From Cryptobacterium sp. CAG:338 (lineage in GTDB: Bacteria > Actinomycetota > Coriobacteriia > Coriobacteriales > Eggerthellaceae): a stretch of DNA of 11,640 nt. Positions 1-8,708 of this stretch are shown here, piece by piece. The stretch's first letter is position 1, and each line of letters begins with the position of its first letter. Position numbers and translations under genes: made by a program. The notes below the pieces were generated by a model. That model had not been told where the DNA came from and did not search any database. It was given only the letters and a program-made list of their open reading frames with translations. The stretch is from NCBI GenBank assembly GCA_000435475.1, contig FR896065.1:1570-13209 (forward strand), read 5' to 3'.

Positions 1-24
1 CTTAGGTAAGTAAGGAGGCCGAGC

Positions 25-513
25 ATGGCGGTACCTGTCGAAATAAAAGTCGATGGATTGGAAGCCGCCCTGCTCGGTCTTTCTCGTGCGCAGAAAACAC
101 TGAAAGAGGAAACAGCGCCTATTCTTGGCGAAATCGCGAAAGATATTAGGGTTCGCGCTCGTAAAAACGTAAGCGTTGCGCACCCGCGCAATTTCTTCAA
201 GGCTGGTGGCTCAAGGCTTACGCCATCTTATAGGACGAAACAAGCTGGTGAGTTTTGGTGGGTTGTTCAAACGCCGTCCTCTGATGCAGGTGCCAGGGAA
301 GCGCAAGCGGAATTTGCAGCGGTTGGACATACGCCGCAAGGTCAGGCGTTAGTTTCTGCCCTCACTTCCGTTTATGGCCGTTCTGGAGGGTCGGGGAATG
401 GTCGAATTTTGTACAAAGCACGTGACGACATTGAAGCGGAAGCTGCCGCTAAATTAAACGATGGCGTAGCTAAAGCCGCGGCAAAGATAGAAAAGGAGAT
501 CAACCGTGGCTAG
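25..513 (+). CDS. HK97-gp10-like tail completion/neck protein
   Basis: A 162-residue protein. The N-terminal stretch VEIKVDGLEAALLGL, followed by a long amphipathic region ending in an Arg/Lys-rich helix (IRVRARKNV), has the look of the HK97-gp10 family of small head-tail or tail-completion proteins; the C-terminal third is an Ala/Lys/Glu-rich helix. The ATG at 25 follows AAGGAGG at 12-18 with 6-nt spacing, which supports this start. All three frames carry stops within bases 3-13, so the preceding gene ends just before the ribosome site. Its last 8 bases overlap the GTG start of the tape measure, indicating translational coupling. The gp10 family usually sits further upstream, before the major tail protein, so its position right before the tape measure is somewhat unusual. 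It could instead be a tail chaperone or minor tail protein. Function inferred from fold-like pattern and position only. Confidence 0.5.
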   Translation: MAVPVEIKVDGLEAALLGLSRAQKTLKEETAPILGEIAKDIRVRARKNVSVAHPRNFFKAGGSRLTPSYRTKQAGEFWWVVQTPSSDAGAREAQAEFAAVGHTPQGQALVSALTSVYGRSGGSGNGRILYKARDDIEAEAAAKLNDGVAKAAAKIEKEINRG

Positions 514-3500
514 AGGCGGCGTAAAACTTTCCATTCTGTCTTCATACGACAAGAAAGGAACCGACCAGGCGGAAAAGGCGCTTGATCGGTTTGCTAAAAA
601 ATACGGGCAAGTAGACAAAGCGACCAAGACAATTACTCTTGATGAAAACACGGCGCAGCTTGCGCGTAATTCCATTGCGGCAGACCAGATGGCTGCTAAA
701 TGGTCAAGTGCAGGGCAAACGCTGCAAAGCGTAGGCTCTACGCTTACTACGTCAGTAACGCTGCCTCTTGGTGCTGCTGGCGCTGCATCCTTTACGCTAG
801 CTTCTAACTTTGAAAGCTCCATGTCACGCGTGGCAGGTGCGCTTAACGACCCTGACGCCAACATGGAAGAACTGCGGCAGCTTGCCTTGCAGATGGGGCA
901 AGATACTGTATTTAGCGCATCTGAGGCAGGCGCAGCTATGGAGGAGCTTGCCAAAGGCGGTCTTACTGCAGCAGATATTAAAGGTGGCGCCTTAAAGACC
1001 ACCATGGACTTAGCGGCGGCAGGCAATATGAATCTTGCTGATGCTGCTAATGTTGTTGTGCAGGCAATGGGCGCGTTTAATATGAACGCAGAGCAGTCAG
1101 GAGAAGCGGCTAATGCGCTTGCTGGTGCTGCTGCGGCGTCGTCTGCAGATGTCTCTGATCTTACGCAGGGTCTTTCCCAGGCATCAGCCCAGGCCAATAG
1201 TGCAGGATGGTCGATCCAAGATACTACGGCTGTATTAGGCGCGTTTGCTGAAGCAGGTATTCGCGGAAGTGATGCAGGTACATCCTTAAAGACCATGCTG
1301 CAACGTCTTTCCGCCCCTACAGGTGCTGCGGCATCACAGATGGAAGCTTTAGGAATCAACGTTCGCGATTCTGACGGCAATATGAAGGATGCTGCATCTA
1401 TTGCAGGCGAGCTGCAAAGTAAGCTTAGTGGGCTTGATTCCGCTACTCGCGATGCTGCAATTCAGACGATATTCGGTGCCGATGCATCGCGTGCTGCCTT
1501 GGTCATGATGAATCAGGGCACTGCTGGTATTGAGAAGTACACGGCTGCTACCAACGATCAGGCAGCAGCACAGCGTCTTGCTGATTCGCAGATGGGTGAT
1601 TCCGCTCGCAAAATTGAGGAAATGAAGGGCGCGGTAGAAACTGCTGCTATTCAGATTGGCACGGCCTTGGCGCCTGTCGTTACCGATGTTGCTGGCGCGG
1701 TCGGTTCACTTGCTGAAAGCTTCTCCGAGCTTGATCCCGAAACGCAGAAGATGGTTGTCGGGTTTGCTGCTGCAGCTGCTGCAGCTGGTCCTGTTGTTAC
1801 TGGTATGGGACATATTGCAAGTGCTGGCTCTTCTGTTCTGTCGCTTTACGCAGATATCACTGCCCGTATGGCGCAGAATTCCGCTGCAGCTGCCGCTAGT
1901 GCGACATCAACTTCCAGGCTAGGAACGGCATTCAATACTGCTCGATCTAAGGTAGGCGGATTCTTAAGCACAAGTACCGCTCTTCGTGCAGGTCTTGTTG
2001 GATTAGGTGTCGTTCTTGCAGGATTGGCTGTTGGTGCGATTGCTGATTATATCCAGTCGCAAGAGGAAATGGAACAGGCTACCGATGGCCTACGCAATGC
2101 ACAGGTAAACGCTATCAGCTCATCGCAGGCGGTAGGTACTGCTCTTGGAAATCTGGAGACTGCGTATGCTGGTGCTAATGCAGAAGCGGAGAATGCTGCA
2201 TCAACTTCCTACGGCGTAAATGATGCTTATGCACAGCAAGCCCGAAACCTTGCTTCTACAAGTGCTGCGATTGATCAGCTTGTTACATCACAGGCGAACA
2301 TGGCTGTATCCATCCAGGAGAACTTCAGCTCCATGTACGCCAGCAACGCTCAGCTTGACGTATATCGGAACACTATCAACGATCTTGCTAATCAGTCAGG
2401 ACTTACCGCCCAAGAACAGGCACAGTTACAGACCGCTGTAGATGGACTTAATAGTGCTTGCGGAACGTCTTATTCGGTAATTGATGCTGCTAATGGCGTT
2501 ATCGCCGACCAAGAAGGCGTTGCAATGGACACCACCGACGCTATTAACGAACTGGTGGATGCAAAACAACGCGAGGCTCAGGCGGAGGCTCTAAACAGTG
2601 CATATACTGAGTCGCTTAAAGCGCAGCAGGATGCGGCAACGCAACTTGCAAATGCTTTGGATATTCAGGCTGAAAAGCAGAGGGCGTACGATGAAGAAGT
2701 AGCCAACGGTGGACTTAATGCCGAGGAATATGCAAGGCAGCTTCAGGCAGCTAATGACGAAGTAGCTAGGGCACAAGGCGTTTATGACTCTGCTGCCGCT
2801 TCAGCTAATGGCTACATGGGGCAGATGAATCTACTTACCATGGCGGAGCAGCAAGGCGCTAATTCCAACGCGGCATGGCTTGCACAGCAGAGTATGGTTG
2901 GCGCAATTATGACCTCTAATGGTCAGGACGTGTCGTGGTTCGCTCAACAGCTCGATAATGCTGGAATTAGCGTATCCGACATGGCCAGTACTATGCAGGC
3001 ATCAGGTATCACACTCGAGGAAATGGCGGCAGCTTATGATGGCTCGCTGACTTCGATTGCAAATCTGTGCCAGGACAAGGGCGTAGAGATTCCCCAGGCG
3101 CTTCGTGACGGCATTATGAACGGCTCGTCCGAGGTGGCTAACGCAACCGGAGTCCTTAAAGAGGCTATGGTGCTTGAGCTTACTGGCGGCGACGTTGAGC
3201 TTGCAGCAGAATTGCTCGGTCAGGACATAAGCGAAGGCTTGAAGAATGGCATCGAAGGCACCGCCGATATGCCCGCAGAAGCTATAGGCATCATGAGCGA
3301 TGAGACTATCGCAAAGGCTAAGGAGCAGTTCGAATCGCACAGCCCGTCGCAGGTTATGTATCGCCTCGGTTCTGACATAAACCAAGGCTTAGCTAATGGC
3401 ATTAGCGAGAATTCAGGCACCCCACTAAGTGCAGTCCAAACCCTAGGGCAGCTCCTTTTAGGTGGATTTAGCGGTCTTGCAACTGGCGGGTATACGGCAG

Positions 3501-4369
3501 GGTGGAGCCTTGTAAGCTCGTTTACCTCTTCGATCGGTCTTAACTCCCCGCTTGCTACTGCTGCTGCAGGATCGTTAGCATTTGGCGCCGTTGGTGCAGT
3601 TTCGCTTAATTCAAATGCCTACGGTGCTGGCGCTACACTTTCGTCAAGCATGGCTGGCGGTATCAGCTCTCTGGCTGGCATAGTAAGTGGCACGGCGAGG
3701 AGTGTCGCACAAGGTGGGTCTAGTGCTGCGCTTGGGTCTTCTGATGCTTCTGCTGCTGGTAGATATATGTCGAGCTCCTTTGCAACGTCGATCAACGATT
3801 TTGCTGCACAGGCTAACGCTAGAAGCATGGCTAATCGTTCCGCTTCTGCCGCCCGTCAGGCATCGGATGCAACTTCTGCAGGACGGAATCTCTCTAGTTC
3901 GTTTGCAAAGGGCATCGACCTTAATGCTGCCGTAAATAGGGCGGCACAGATGGCAAGAAACGCTCTGCAAGCAGCAAAAAACGCCTTAGGCATTGCATCA
4001 CCATCTAAGGAATTTACCGCCTTGGGCGAATATTCCGCGGAAGGTTTCGCGCGCGGTTTTGACAACGATGCAGGACTTGCGGTTAAGGCATCACGTGCGA
4101 TGGCTAACGATGCGCTTAATGCTGCTAACGGGGTTTTTGATGGGGCATCTTACGGTGCTGCTGTTTACTCGTCAACCAATCCCGAAGTACTAACGGTGCT
4201 CGTAAACCAGCAAAACACGCTTGTCGATTTGCTCTACGAGGTGCGCACGCTCCGTACGACCTTAGGGCAAGTAATTAGGGGAGCAGTAGGCAACCAGGGC
4301 GGACTACGTTTTGCAAACGACAATGAAGCGGCGCGCTGGGTGCAGAAAATGGAGCGCATGAATGTATAA
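506..4369 (+). CDS. Tail tape measure protein (TP901 family)
   Basis: A 1287-residue protein that fixes tail length and is thought to help DNA entry through the membrane. Residues about 60-350 match the TP901 tape-measure core as I know it: an SAGQTLQSVGSTLTTSVTLP-type segment, then NFESSMSRVAG, SASEAGAAMEELAKGG, NVVVQAMGAF and GSDAGTSLKTMLQRLS. Two hydrophobic stretches follow, near residues 413-440 and 497-517 (GLVGLGVVLAGLAVGAIADY), then a long Gln/Ala/Asn-rich helical region. Two copies of the motif SPS(Q/K)xxxxLGxxxxxGxAxG(I/F), typical of tape-measure C-termini, lie near residues 946 and 1164. Translation starts at GTG 506 after AAAAGGAGAT at 491-500, overlapping the previous gene by 8 nt; its end overlaps the next gene by 8 nt. 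At about 0.15 nm per residue the tail would be roughly 190 nm. No peptidase or lytic domain seen. The large minus-strand open frame inside it is a codon-bias shadow. Confidence 0.95.
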   Translation: MARGGVKLSILSSYDKKGTDQAEKALDRFAKKYGQVDKATKTITLDENTAQLARNSIAADQMAAKWSSAGQTLQSVGSTLTTSVTLPLGAAGAASFTLASNFESSMSRVAGALNDPDANMEELRQLALQMGQDTVFSASEAGAAMEELAKGGLTAADIKGGALKTTMDLAAAGNMNLADAANVVVQAMGAFNMNAEQSGEAANALAGAAAASSADVSDLTQGLSQASAQANSAGWSIQDTTAVLGAFAEAGIRGSDAGTSLKTMLQRLSAPTGAAASQMEALGINVRDSDGNMKDAASIAGELQSKLSGLDSATRDAAIQTIFGADASRAALVMMNQGTAGIEKYTAATNDQAAAQRLADSQMGDSARKIEEMKGAVETAAIQIGTALAPVVTDVAGAVGSLAESFSELDPETQKMVVGFAAAAAAAGPVVTGMGHIASAGSSVLSLYADITARMAQNSAAAAASATSTSRLGTAFNTARSKVGGFLSTSTALRAGLVGLGVVLAGLAVGAIADYIQSQEEMEQATDGLRNAQVNAISSSQAVGTALGNLETAYAGANAEAENAASTSYGVNDAYAQQARNLASTSAAIDQLVTSQANMAVSIQENFSSMYASNAQLDVYRNTINDLANQSGLTAQEQAQLQTAVDGLNSACGTSYSVIDAANGVIADQEGVAMDTTDAINELVDAKQREAQAEALNSAYTESLKAQQDAATQLANALDIQAEKQRAYDEEVANGGLNAEEYARQLQAANDEVARAQGVYDSAAASANGYMGQMNLLTMAEQQGANSNAAWLAQQSMVGAIMTSNGQDVSWFAQQLDNAGISVSDMASTMQASGITLEEMAAAYDGSLTSIANLCQDKGVEIPQALRDGIMNGSSEVANATGVLKEAMVLELTGGDVELAAELLGQDISEGLKNGIEGTADMPAEAIGIMSDETIAKAKEQFESHSPSQVMYRLGSDINQGLANGISENSGTPLSAVQTLGQLLLGGFSGLATGGYTAGWSLVSSFTSSIGLNSPLATAAAGSLAFGAVGAVSLNSNAYGAGATLSSSMAGGISSLAGIVSGTARSVAQGGSSAALGSSDASAAGRYMSSSFATSINDFAAQANARSMANRSASAARQASDATSAGRNLSSSFAKGIDLNAAVNRAAQMARNALQAAKNALGIASPSKEFTALGEYSAEGFARGFDNDAGLAVKASRAMANDALNAANGVFDGASYGAAVYSSTNPEVLTVLVNQQNTLVDLLYEVRTLRTTLGQVIRGAVGNQGGLRFANDNEAARWVQKMERMNV

Positions 4370-5210
4370 ATACGAAATTACATACACCAACAGCAAGAAC
4401 GATACCATCTCGCTAGGTAAAGAGAGCGGCGTTTGGCTCGATGAAAACGAGCTGTTTAATTACGAGTGGGACTACGTTACAGCGCAGCGAAAGCTGGTCG
4501 CAATCTCTCGCGATGTGGTTGAAATTCCCGTAAAGCTTCTGTTCCTGAATGGTTTCGACGATTCTGTTATCAACCACTTCTTACAGGTGATGGACTACGA
4601 TGCACGCATGAAGTCTCCTGGTACGTTGTCGGTTAATGGCTATGAGCGCAAGGGTGTGTTTGTTTCCGCATCGACCGAGGACTATATGTACAAACAAGGC
4701 TTAATGTATCGCGAGATGCGGTTTCTTGCGCTTGAGCAGGACTGGACGCGCCGCTATGTGGAGACGATCAAGCCGACTACAACAAGTACAGAAGTGCAGC
4801 TTAAATACCCCCACGATTATCCTCATGATTATGGCGGAAGCCCTGCGCCTCAACAATTTAATAATCCGTCAGCTTTTCCGAGTGAATTCTTGTTACGCAT
4901 ATATGGGCCATGTACTGACCCTTACGTAATTATTAACGGCAACTTGTACGCTGTTAATTGCACGGTTGTTGATGGTGGCTTTTTGGTAATTGATTCAACA
5001 AATCGTGAGGCGATTTATAACTACAACGCGGCAGGCGTTGCCCAGAATGTTTTCGACGCGGCAACTATGGGCGCAGAGGGTAGTGGATCGTATATTTACG
5101 AGCTAATACAGCCAGGCGTAAACAGCGTCTCATGGTCTAATAACTTCAAGATTGACATCGAGATGCTCGAAGCGGTTTCGGTGCCTCCTGCATGGGGTGA
5201 CGAGCAATGA
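4362..5210 (+). CDS. Distal tail protein (Dit, siphovirus tail family)
   Basis: A 282-residue protein placed directly after the tape measure, where the distal tail protein normally lies. The N-terminal half (MYKYEITYTNSKNDTISLG, then EIPVKLLFLNG and GTLSVNGYERKGVFVSAS) has the beta-rich pattern of the Dit/Sipho_tail hexamer-forming domain. The C-terminal half (FPSEFLLRIYGPCTDPYVIING, then a DGGFLVIDSTNREAIYNY hairpin) resembles the second, galectin-like domain. Dit forms the hub that connects the tail tube to the tail-associated protein and adhesion device. The ATG at 4362 overlaps the tape-measure stop by 8 nt, and the gene ends in a 4-nt ATGA overlap with the next start. This is an operon-coupled gene with no sign of truncation. 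Assignment rests on position plus fold-like motifs. Confidence 0.85.
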   Translation: MYKYEITYTNSKNDTISLGKESGVWLDENELFNYEWDYVTAQRKLVAISRDVVEIPVKLLFLNGFDDSVINHFLQVMDYDARMKSPGTLSVNGYERKGVFVSASTEDYMYKQGLMYREMRFLALEQDWTRRYVETIKPTTTSTEVQLKYPHDYPHDYGGSPAPQQFNNPSAFPSEFLLRIYGPCTDPYVIINGNLYAVNCTVVDGGFLVIDSTNREAIYNYNAAGVAQNVFDAATMGAEGSGSYIYELIQPGVNSVSWSNNFKIDIEMLEAVSVPPAWGDEQ

Positions 5211-7354
5211 ACGTCGCCTATACCAATGACAGCCTAAGTGCTGTTGGCTTTATCTCGTTTGTTGGTTTTGATACCTCTATTGGAGATTCTGGCAACCAGG
5301 TACAGCTAAAGCTGCATAGCAGTCAGAAAACCGAGCTTGCTAAAGGCTCGCTCATTTGGTCGCCAGGAACCGAGTACGGCGGAATAATTCAAGACATTCA
5401 GTCTAAACTCGAAACCGACGGGCAGAGGTACGTGTATTATTCTGGTCCTTCTTGGTCGGGGCGATTGTCTCAGCGGATTGTTTGCCCGCCAACTGGGAAA
5501 GATCACTACACGTTAGAGGGCGAAGCAAACGAAGCCCTTAATACCCTCATGGAGTACTTAGGGCTTGATTATCTTTTTCAAGCGCCAGAGGGAAATTCTG
5601 GCATCACGTTAAATACCGATCTTGATCGATTCGCCGATGGCTATTCTGCGCTCCGTAAGGCTGCAGCAGAAAACGACTGCCGCCTTTCTATGGCTTATGA
5701 CAATGCGGCGAAGAAAGTTATTATTCTGTTTGTCAAGCGTGAGACGCACGGCAATTACACTTCCGATAACTCGCCCATATCTGTCACGGTTGGCAGCCCC
5801 GTGAATCACCTGGTATGTGCTGGTACGGGAGAACTACAGAATCGCGTGGTCGTGCACCTCTATATCGACAATAACGGCAACGTGAGCCAAGCTCCGTACT
5901 ACACGAGAGCCGATGAGATTACAGCGCTATACGAAAACACCAGCGCCGATAAGGACAAGCTGATCGAAGAAGGTACCAAGAAACTGCTTGAATACCAGGA
6001 AGTAAACCAGGTAGAGATCAGCGTAGAGGATGGCTCTGAGGACTTATACCAGCTCGATGACGTTATTGTAGGATTTGACCCTGTTACTGGCATCAAGGCA
6101 AGCTCAACTATCGCTAAGAAAGTTGTGAGCGTTGATGCGCAAGGCTTTGAATCGTACCGTTATGAGGCGGCTGACGTTGGCTCATCTGGTAGCACGTTAA
6201 GCACAGAAATCTCAGGCGGTAGTGGTGGAGGTGCGACTTATACTGCTGGCTACGGCATCGAGATAACCAACAACGAGATAAGCGCCGATGTTGGTATAGA
6301 AGAGTTAAACGAAGTTGAGCAGGCAGCTCAAACAGCCGCCGCACATGCTTCCAATGCTGCTGCAGAGGCAGCAGACGCCCTATCTGCCGCAAACACTGCT
6401 CAAACCACTGCAGATGCCAAGATTGGCACCGTAAAGGCTACTAGTCCTATTAGTGCCGTAAGAACTGACGATGAGGTGTCATTAACCCACGCAACCAGCG
6501 GCGTATCTGCTGGCGCTTATGGTGCCGCATCTAACACAACCGCCGATTGGGGCGATACCGTAACAGTTGGTGCTCGCATGAGCGTAAACGCAACAGGGCA
6601 CGTCACTAATGCGCAAGGCAGAACGGTAACGCTTCCAGGAAATACCGCCACCCAAGAGGTTAAAGGCTTAATGAGTGCCGCTGATAAGGTTAAGCTCGAC
6701 GGAGTGGCAGAAGACGCCAACAATACGGTCGTCGACGACGAGCTGAGCAGCACGAGCGTCAATCCAGTGCAAAACAAGGCGGTAAAGAAAGCTTTAGACG
6801 ATAAAGCAAACTCCGAGCATAGTCATAGCGCAAGCGATATAACATCAGGCTACCTGCCTCTTTCTCGTGGTGGACTTGGTGGCGGTACGGCAACAGCAAG
6901 CCTTTACAATCTGATCGCCAACAGCATCCAAGAGTTCAGCGATACGGATATTTCTAACATCTATGTTGCACTTGTTGATGCTGACGGAAGCTCGACGAAT
7001 CCTATCTTAAAAGCGGTTACACCAGCTAACTTTGCCGCAGGTGTAGCGACGCTTATAACGCCAGACGACATTGGAGCATTGTCGAAAACTGGCAACGCCA
7101 CAAGTGCCAACAAGCTATCAACGGCTCGCACAATTAAGCTGACAGGTGCAGTAAACGGGCAGGCGACCTTTGATGGCTCGAAGGATATAACAATCAACGT
7201 TGAGGGAGACAGCGCGGCTGCTGGCTTTCTGGCTGCGCATCCAGTCGGTTCGATTTACGCCTGCAACACGCCAAACAATCCAGGAGTGACATACGGGGGA
7301 ACATGGCAGGCGTTAGCTAGTGCTGACAGCTTTAAGTGGCTGCGAATCGAATAA
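5207..7354 (+). CDS. Tail-associated tip protein with fibre-like C-terminus
   Basis: A 715-residue protein. Residues about 1-330 look like the Tal/gp37-like (Siphovirus ReqiPepy6 Gp37-like) tail-tip domain: GSLIWSPGTEYGGIIQDIQ, GEANEALNTLMEYLG and a VVSVDAQGFESYRYEA end. A Ser/Gly linker (about 333-345) precedes an Ala-rich coiled coil (about 365-405). The remainder is a set of fibre repeats often seen in phage tail fibres: GLMSAADKVKLDGVAEDANN near residue 487, SVNPVQNKAV, an HSHSASDI motif, YLPLSRGGLGGG, then KLTGAVNGQATFDGSKDI. The end, HPVGSIYACNTPNNPGVTYGGTW...WLRIE, is the familiar PVGSIY...GGTW fibre-tip cap. It therefore combines the baseplate hub with a fibre. It overlaps Dit by 4 nt (ATGA) and precedes the zinc-ribbon gene by 43 nt. 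No obvious peptidase or lysozyme motif is visible. Likely roles are tail-tip closure and a first contact with the host surface. Confidence 0.85.
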   Translation: MNVAYTNDSLSAVGFISFVGFDTSIGDSGNQVQLKLHSSQKTELAKGSLIWSPGTEYGGIIQDIQSKLETDGQRYVYYSGPSWSGRLSQRIVCPPTGKDHYTLEGEANEALNTLMEYLGLDYLFQAPEGNSGITLNTDLDRFADGYSALRKAAAENDCRLSMAYDNAAKKVIILFVKRETHGNYTSDNSPISVTVGSPVNHLVCAGTGELQNRVVVHLYIDNNGNVSQAPYYTRADEITALYENTSADKDKLIEEGTKKLLEYQEVNQVEISVEDGSEDLYQLDDVIVGFDPVTGIKASSTIAKKVVSVDAQGFESYRYEAADVGSSGSTLSTEISGGSGGGATYTAGYGIEITNNEISADVGIEELNEVEQAAQTAAAHASNAAAEAADALSAANTAQTTADAKIGTVKATSPISAVRTDDEVSLTHATSGVSAGAYGAASNTTADWGDTVTVGARMSVNATGHVTNAQGRTVTLPGNTATQEVKGLMSAADKVKLDGVAEDANNTVVDDELSSTSVNPVQNKAVKKALDDKANSEHSHSASDITSGYLPLSRGGLGGGTATASLYNLIANSIQEFSDTDISNIYVALVDADGSSTNPILKAVTPANFAAGVATLITPDDIGALSKTGNATSANKLSTARTIKLTGAVNGQATFDGSKDITINVEGDSAAAGFLAAHPVGSIYACNTPNNPGVTYGGTWQALASADSFKWLRIE

Positions 7355-7397
7355 GTCTCACGGGCTGTATATAGTAGCCACGATCAAAGGAGTAGAT

Positions 7398-7637
7398 ATG
7401 CCTATTACAGACGGATACAGCAAGTACGTATGCGCGGGATGCGGCAAGGAAGTCTTCTTGGGTAAAGAGGACAAGACCCAGAAAGAGAAGTGGAAAGATC
7501 GTAAGCGCGTAAACGCTGATGCGGTTGACGAATCTAACACGCTCTGCGAGGCCTGCCTGCCGTCCTATGATGCGCTTATTAAGAAGCACGACAAGGAAGT
7601 GTCCGACCTGTTTGCCAGCCTAAAGAAAGGTGCGTAA
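7398..7637 (+). CDS. Small four-cysteine zinc-ribbon protein
   Basis: A 79-residue protein with two CxxC pairs (C12/C15 in VCAGCG and C50/C53 in LCEACL) separated by a highly charged Lys/Glu/Asp stretch, then a charged C-terminal helix. This is a classic zinc-ribbon arrangement. The ATG at 7398 is preferred over an upstream in-frame start at 7320, because AAAGGAG lies 7 nt before it and the longer version would run back into the previous gene. It sits between the tail-tip gene and the fibre gene, 3 nt before the latter's ATG, so it is probably co-translated with the fibre. Similar small zinc proteins occur in actinobacterial phages with unknown function. A fibre chaperone or a DNA/RNA-binding regulator are both possible; the sequence does not decide. 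Confidence 0.7.
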   Translation: MPITDGYSKYVCAGCGKEVFLGKEDKTQKEKWKDRKRVNADAVDESNTLCEACLPSYDALIKKHDKEVSDLFASLKKGA

Positions 7638-7640
7638 GCT

Positions 7641-8429
7641 ATGCATATGCTCGAACAGCACATGGGACAAGACCATGTATCAGCGCAAGACCAAGCAGAC
7701 GAGAACATGGCTCAACTTGGTAATGGTGTATATCTAACTAAGTATAAGGATGAGTATTTAACCGTTGAGATGACGAGCGCCAATCAGCTTACTATCAACC
7801 CTGGCTCACTGTTGGTAAATGGGCGTTACTGCATTATCGATACACCAGAAGTCTTAACAGTAGATAACGGATCGTCTGGCATGACAGAGCGCGACTTAGT
7901 GTGCGTGCACTGGAAGGAAGTTGAGGCGGAAGTCCAGGCGGCAAGTGGTGACGATACTCAGACGATTACCAAAGAAGAAGTCGATCTCGTGATTGTAAAA
8001 GGAACTCCCGCATCTTCTGGCGCTACTGACCCAGAGATTTCGCAGGATACTATACGTTCGGGGGTAGGCGAAGCGTGGGTGCCTTTCGCTCGCATCACTA
8101 AGGACGGACTTACTCCGTCGGTTGCTTTGATTGTTGATAGATTGGTGCCTGAATCAGACTTTCGGGATTCCATAATCCAGGTAGAAGAAGTGACCGTCAA
8201 CGAGAACATATCACCAAAATCTCAAGTGTATATATTGATTCCAGCAAAAGCTGGATACGAAATCTTTTCTTGCGTGCTTAAAATCACTGAAGCAACTGGC
8301 TCAGCAAATGCGATGCTACTCTCCCAGCCAATGAGCAGCAATGGCAATTTATTTACGCGCATTTACAACACAACAGATAACACCATTGGGTTGAGTGGAA
8401 CTGTAATTTGCTATTTCGCAAAGCTATAG
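7641..8429 (+). CDS. Phase-variable tail fibre / receptor-binding protein, currently joined to cassette 1
   Basis: A 262-residue protein made of two parts. Residues 1-176 are the constant part: an N-terminal GQDHVSAQDQADENMAQLG segment likely to anchor to the tail, then beta-rich sequence (YLTVEMTSANQLTINPGSLL, DLVCVHWKEVE, DLVIVKGTP, WVPFARITKDG). Residues 177-262 are a variable tip that begins at recombination-site-like sequence A (8163-8180) and ends in TDNTIGLSGTVICYFAKL. Three alternative tips lie downstream, each headed by a related site, so inversion would replace the tip while keeping the frame. The start at 7641 follows AAAGAAAGG; an ATG two codons later is possible. Position after the tail-tip gene fits a receptor-binding fibre. 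The constant/variable division is seen in the sequence; the role in host recognition is inferred. Confidence 0.85.
   Translation: MHMLEQHMGQDHVSAQDQADENMAQLGNGVYLTKYKDEYLTVEMTSANQLTINPGSLLVNGRYCIIDTPEVLTVDNGSSGMTERDLVCVHWKEVEAEVQAASGDDTQTITKEEVDLVIVKGTPASSGATDPEISQDTIRSGVGEAWVPFARITKDGLTPSVALIVDRLVPESDFRDSIIQVEEVTVNENISPKSQVYILIPAKAGYEIFSCVLKITEATGSANAMLLSQPMSSNGNLFTRIYNTTDNTIGLSGTVICYFAKL
8163..8180 (+). repeat. Recombination site A (constant/variable junction of fibre gene)
   Basis: Sequence CGGGATTCCATAATCCAG. Aligned with sites B, C and D it shares TTCnATAnnCCnG, and it lies exactly where the fibre N-terminus should meet its swappable tip (codons for D-S-I-I-Q). It contains the short palindrome GGATT-CCAT-AATCC. 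It differs from B and C at two central positions (AT in place of GA), so strand exchange would most likely take place in the left, shared TTCCATA part. It is the only one of the four without TAG in its left half, as it must be to keep the fused gene open. Confidence 0.7.
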
Positions 8430-8442
8430 CATTCCATAGACC
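8371..8442 (+). repeat. 72-bp perfect inverted repeat, left arm
   Basis: These 72 bases are exactly the reverse complement of 9267-9338; identity stops on both sides (base 8370 and base 8443 do not match). The arm covers the last 18 codons of cassette 1, its TAG stop and most of site B. In the other arm the same bases encode the C-terminus of the recombinase, its TAG stop and most of site D. The two arms enclose cassettes 2, 3 and 4, so homologous recombination between them could also invert that block. Confidence 0.95.
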
Positions 8443-8444
8443 AG
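8427..8444 (+). repeat. Recombination site B (head of silent cassette 2)
   Basis: Sequence TAGCATTCCATAGACCAG, direct orientation relative to A and C, inverted relative to D. The first three bases are the stop codon of cassette 1, so cassette 1 ends exactly at the site. It is part of the left arm of the 72-bp perfect inverted repeat. The downstream bases read on in the fibre frame as S-I-D-Q. Confidence 0.75.
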
Positions 8445-8693
8445 ATGAGCGCAACGAAGCAAAACATTTCATTGCCAGCTGGATCATCTCCTTATGCGCA
8501 GATTGTTTTCGACTTCGATATTCCAGAAGGGAAAAAGATAGTTGCGATAACAAGCATACAAGTGAATAGGCCAGCTGTTTGCGCAATCGCTTCATTTAGC
8601 CAGCCAACAAGTAGCCAGCTTGAAGTTTGGTATCGCAATGTCTTAGGTGAACCAACGACTATTATTGTAAGTGTTTCGGTATTGGTAATGTAG
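8433..8693 (+). CDS. Silent fibre-tip cassette 2 (partial, no own start signals)
   Basis: An 86-codon open frame from the TCC codon of site B to a TAG at 8691, the same length as cassette 1 and in the same frame as the fibre gene, separated from it by one amber codon. It contains an ATG at 8445, but no ribosome site precedes it, so I read it as a C-terminal cassette and not a free gene. It aligns loosely with cassette 1: SIDQ against SIIQ, IPEGKKIVAITSIQV against IPAKAGYEIFSCVLKI, SFSQPTSSQLEVWYRN against LLSQPMSSNGNLFTRIYN, then a hydrophobic beta end (TTIIVSVSVLVM). It would form a variant of the same fold with altered surface residues once placed behind the constant fibre segment by inversion. 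Confidence 0.8.
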   Translation, partial: SIDQMSATKQNISLPAGSSPYAQIVFDFDIPEGKKIVAITSIQVNRPAVCAIASFSQPTSSQLEVWYRNVLGEPTTIIVSVSVLVM

Positions 8694-8708
8694 CCTTCTA
8701 TAGACCAG
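8691..8708 (+). repeat. Recombination site C (head of silent cassette 3)
   Basis: Sequence TAGCCTTCTATAGACCAG, direct relative to A and B. It matches B at 16 of 18 positions. Its TAG is the stop codon of cassette 2, and the frame continues as P-S-I-D-Q into cassette 3. It includes the 8-base palindrome TCTATAGA. Sites C and D are inverted relative to each other and bound a two-headed segment that carries cassettes 3 and 4. Confidence 0.75.

Noticed and set aside
454..1380. 308-residue open frame on the minus strand
   Set aside because: Lies wholly opposite the tape measure and the end of the gene before it; composition is that of an Ala-rich gene read in reverse, with no recognisable domain and no ribosome site.
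8445..8693. Independent small gene starting at ATG 8445
   Set aside because: No ribosome site before the ATG, and the frame continues upstream through site B in the fibre phase; better explained as a silent C-terminal cassette.
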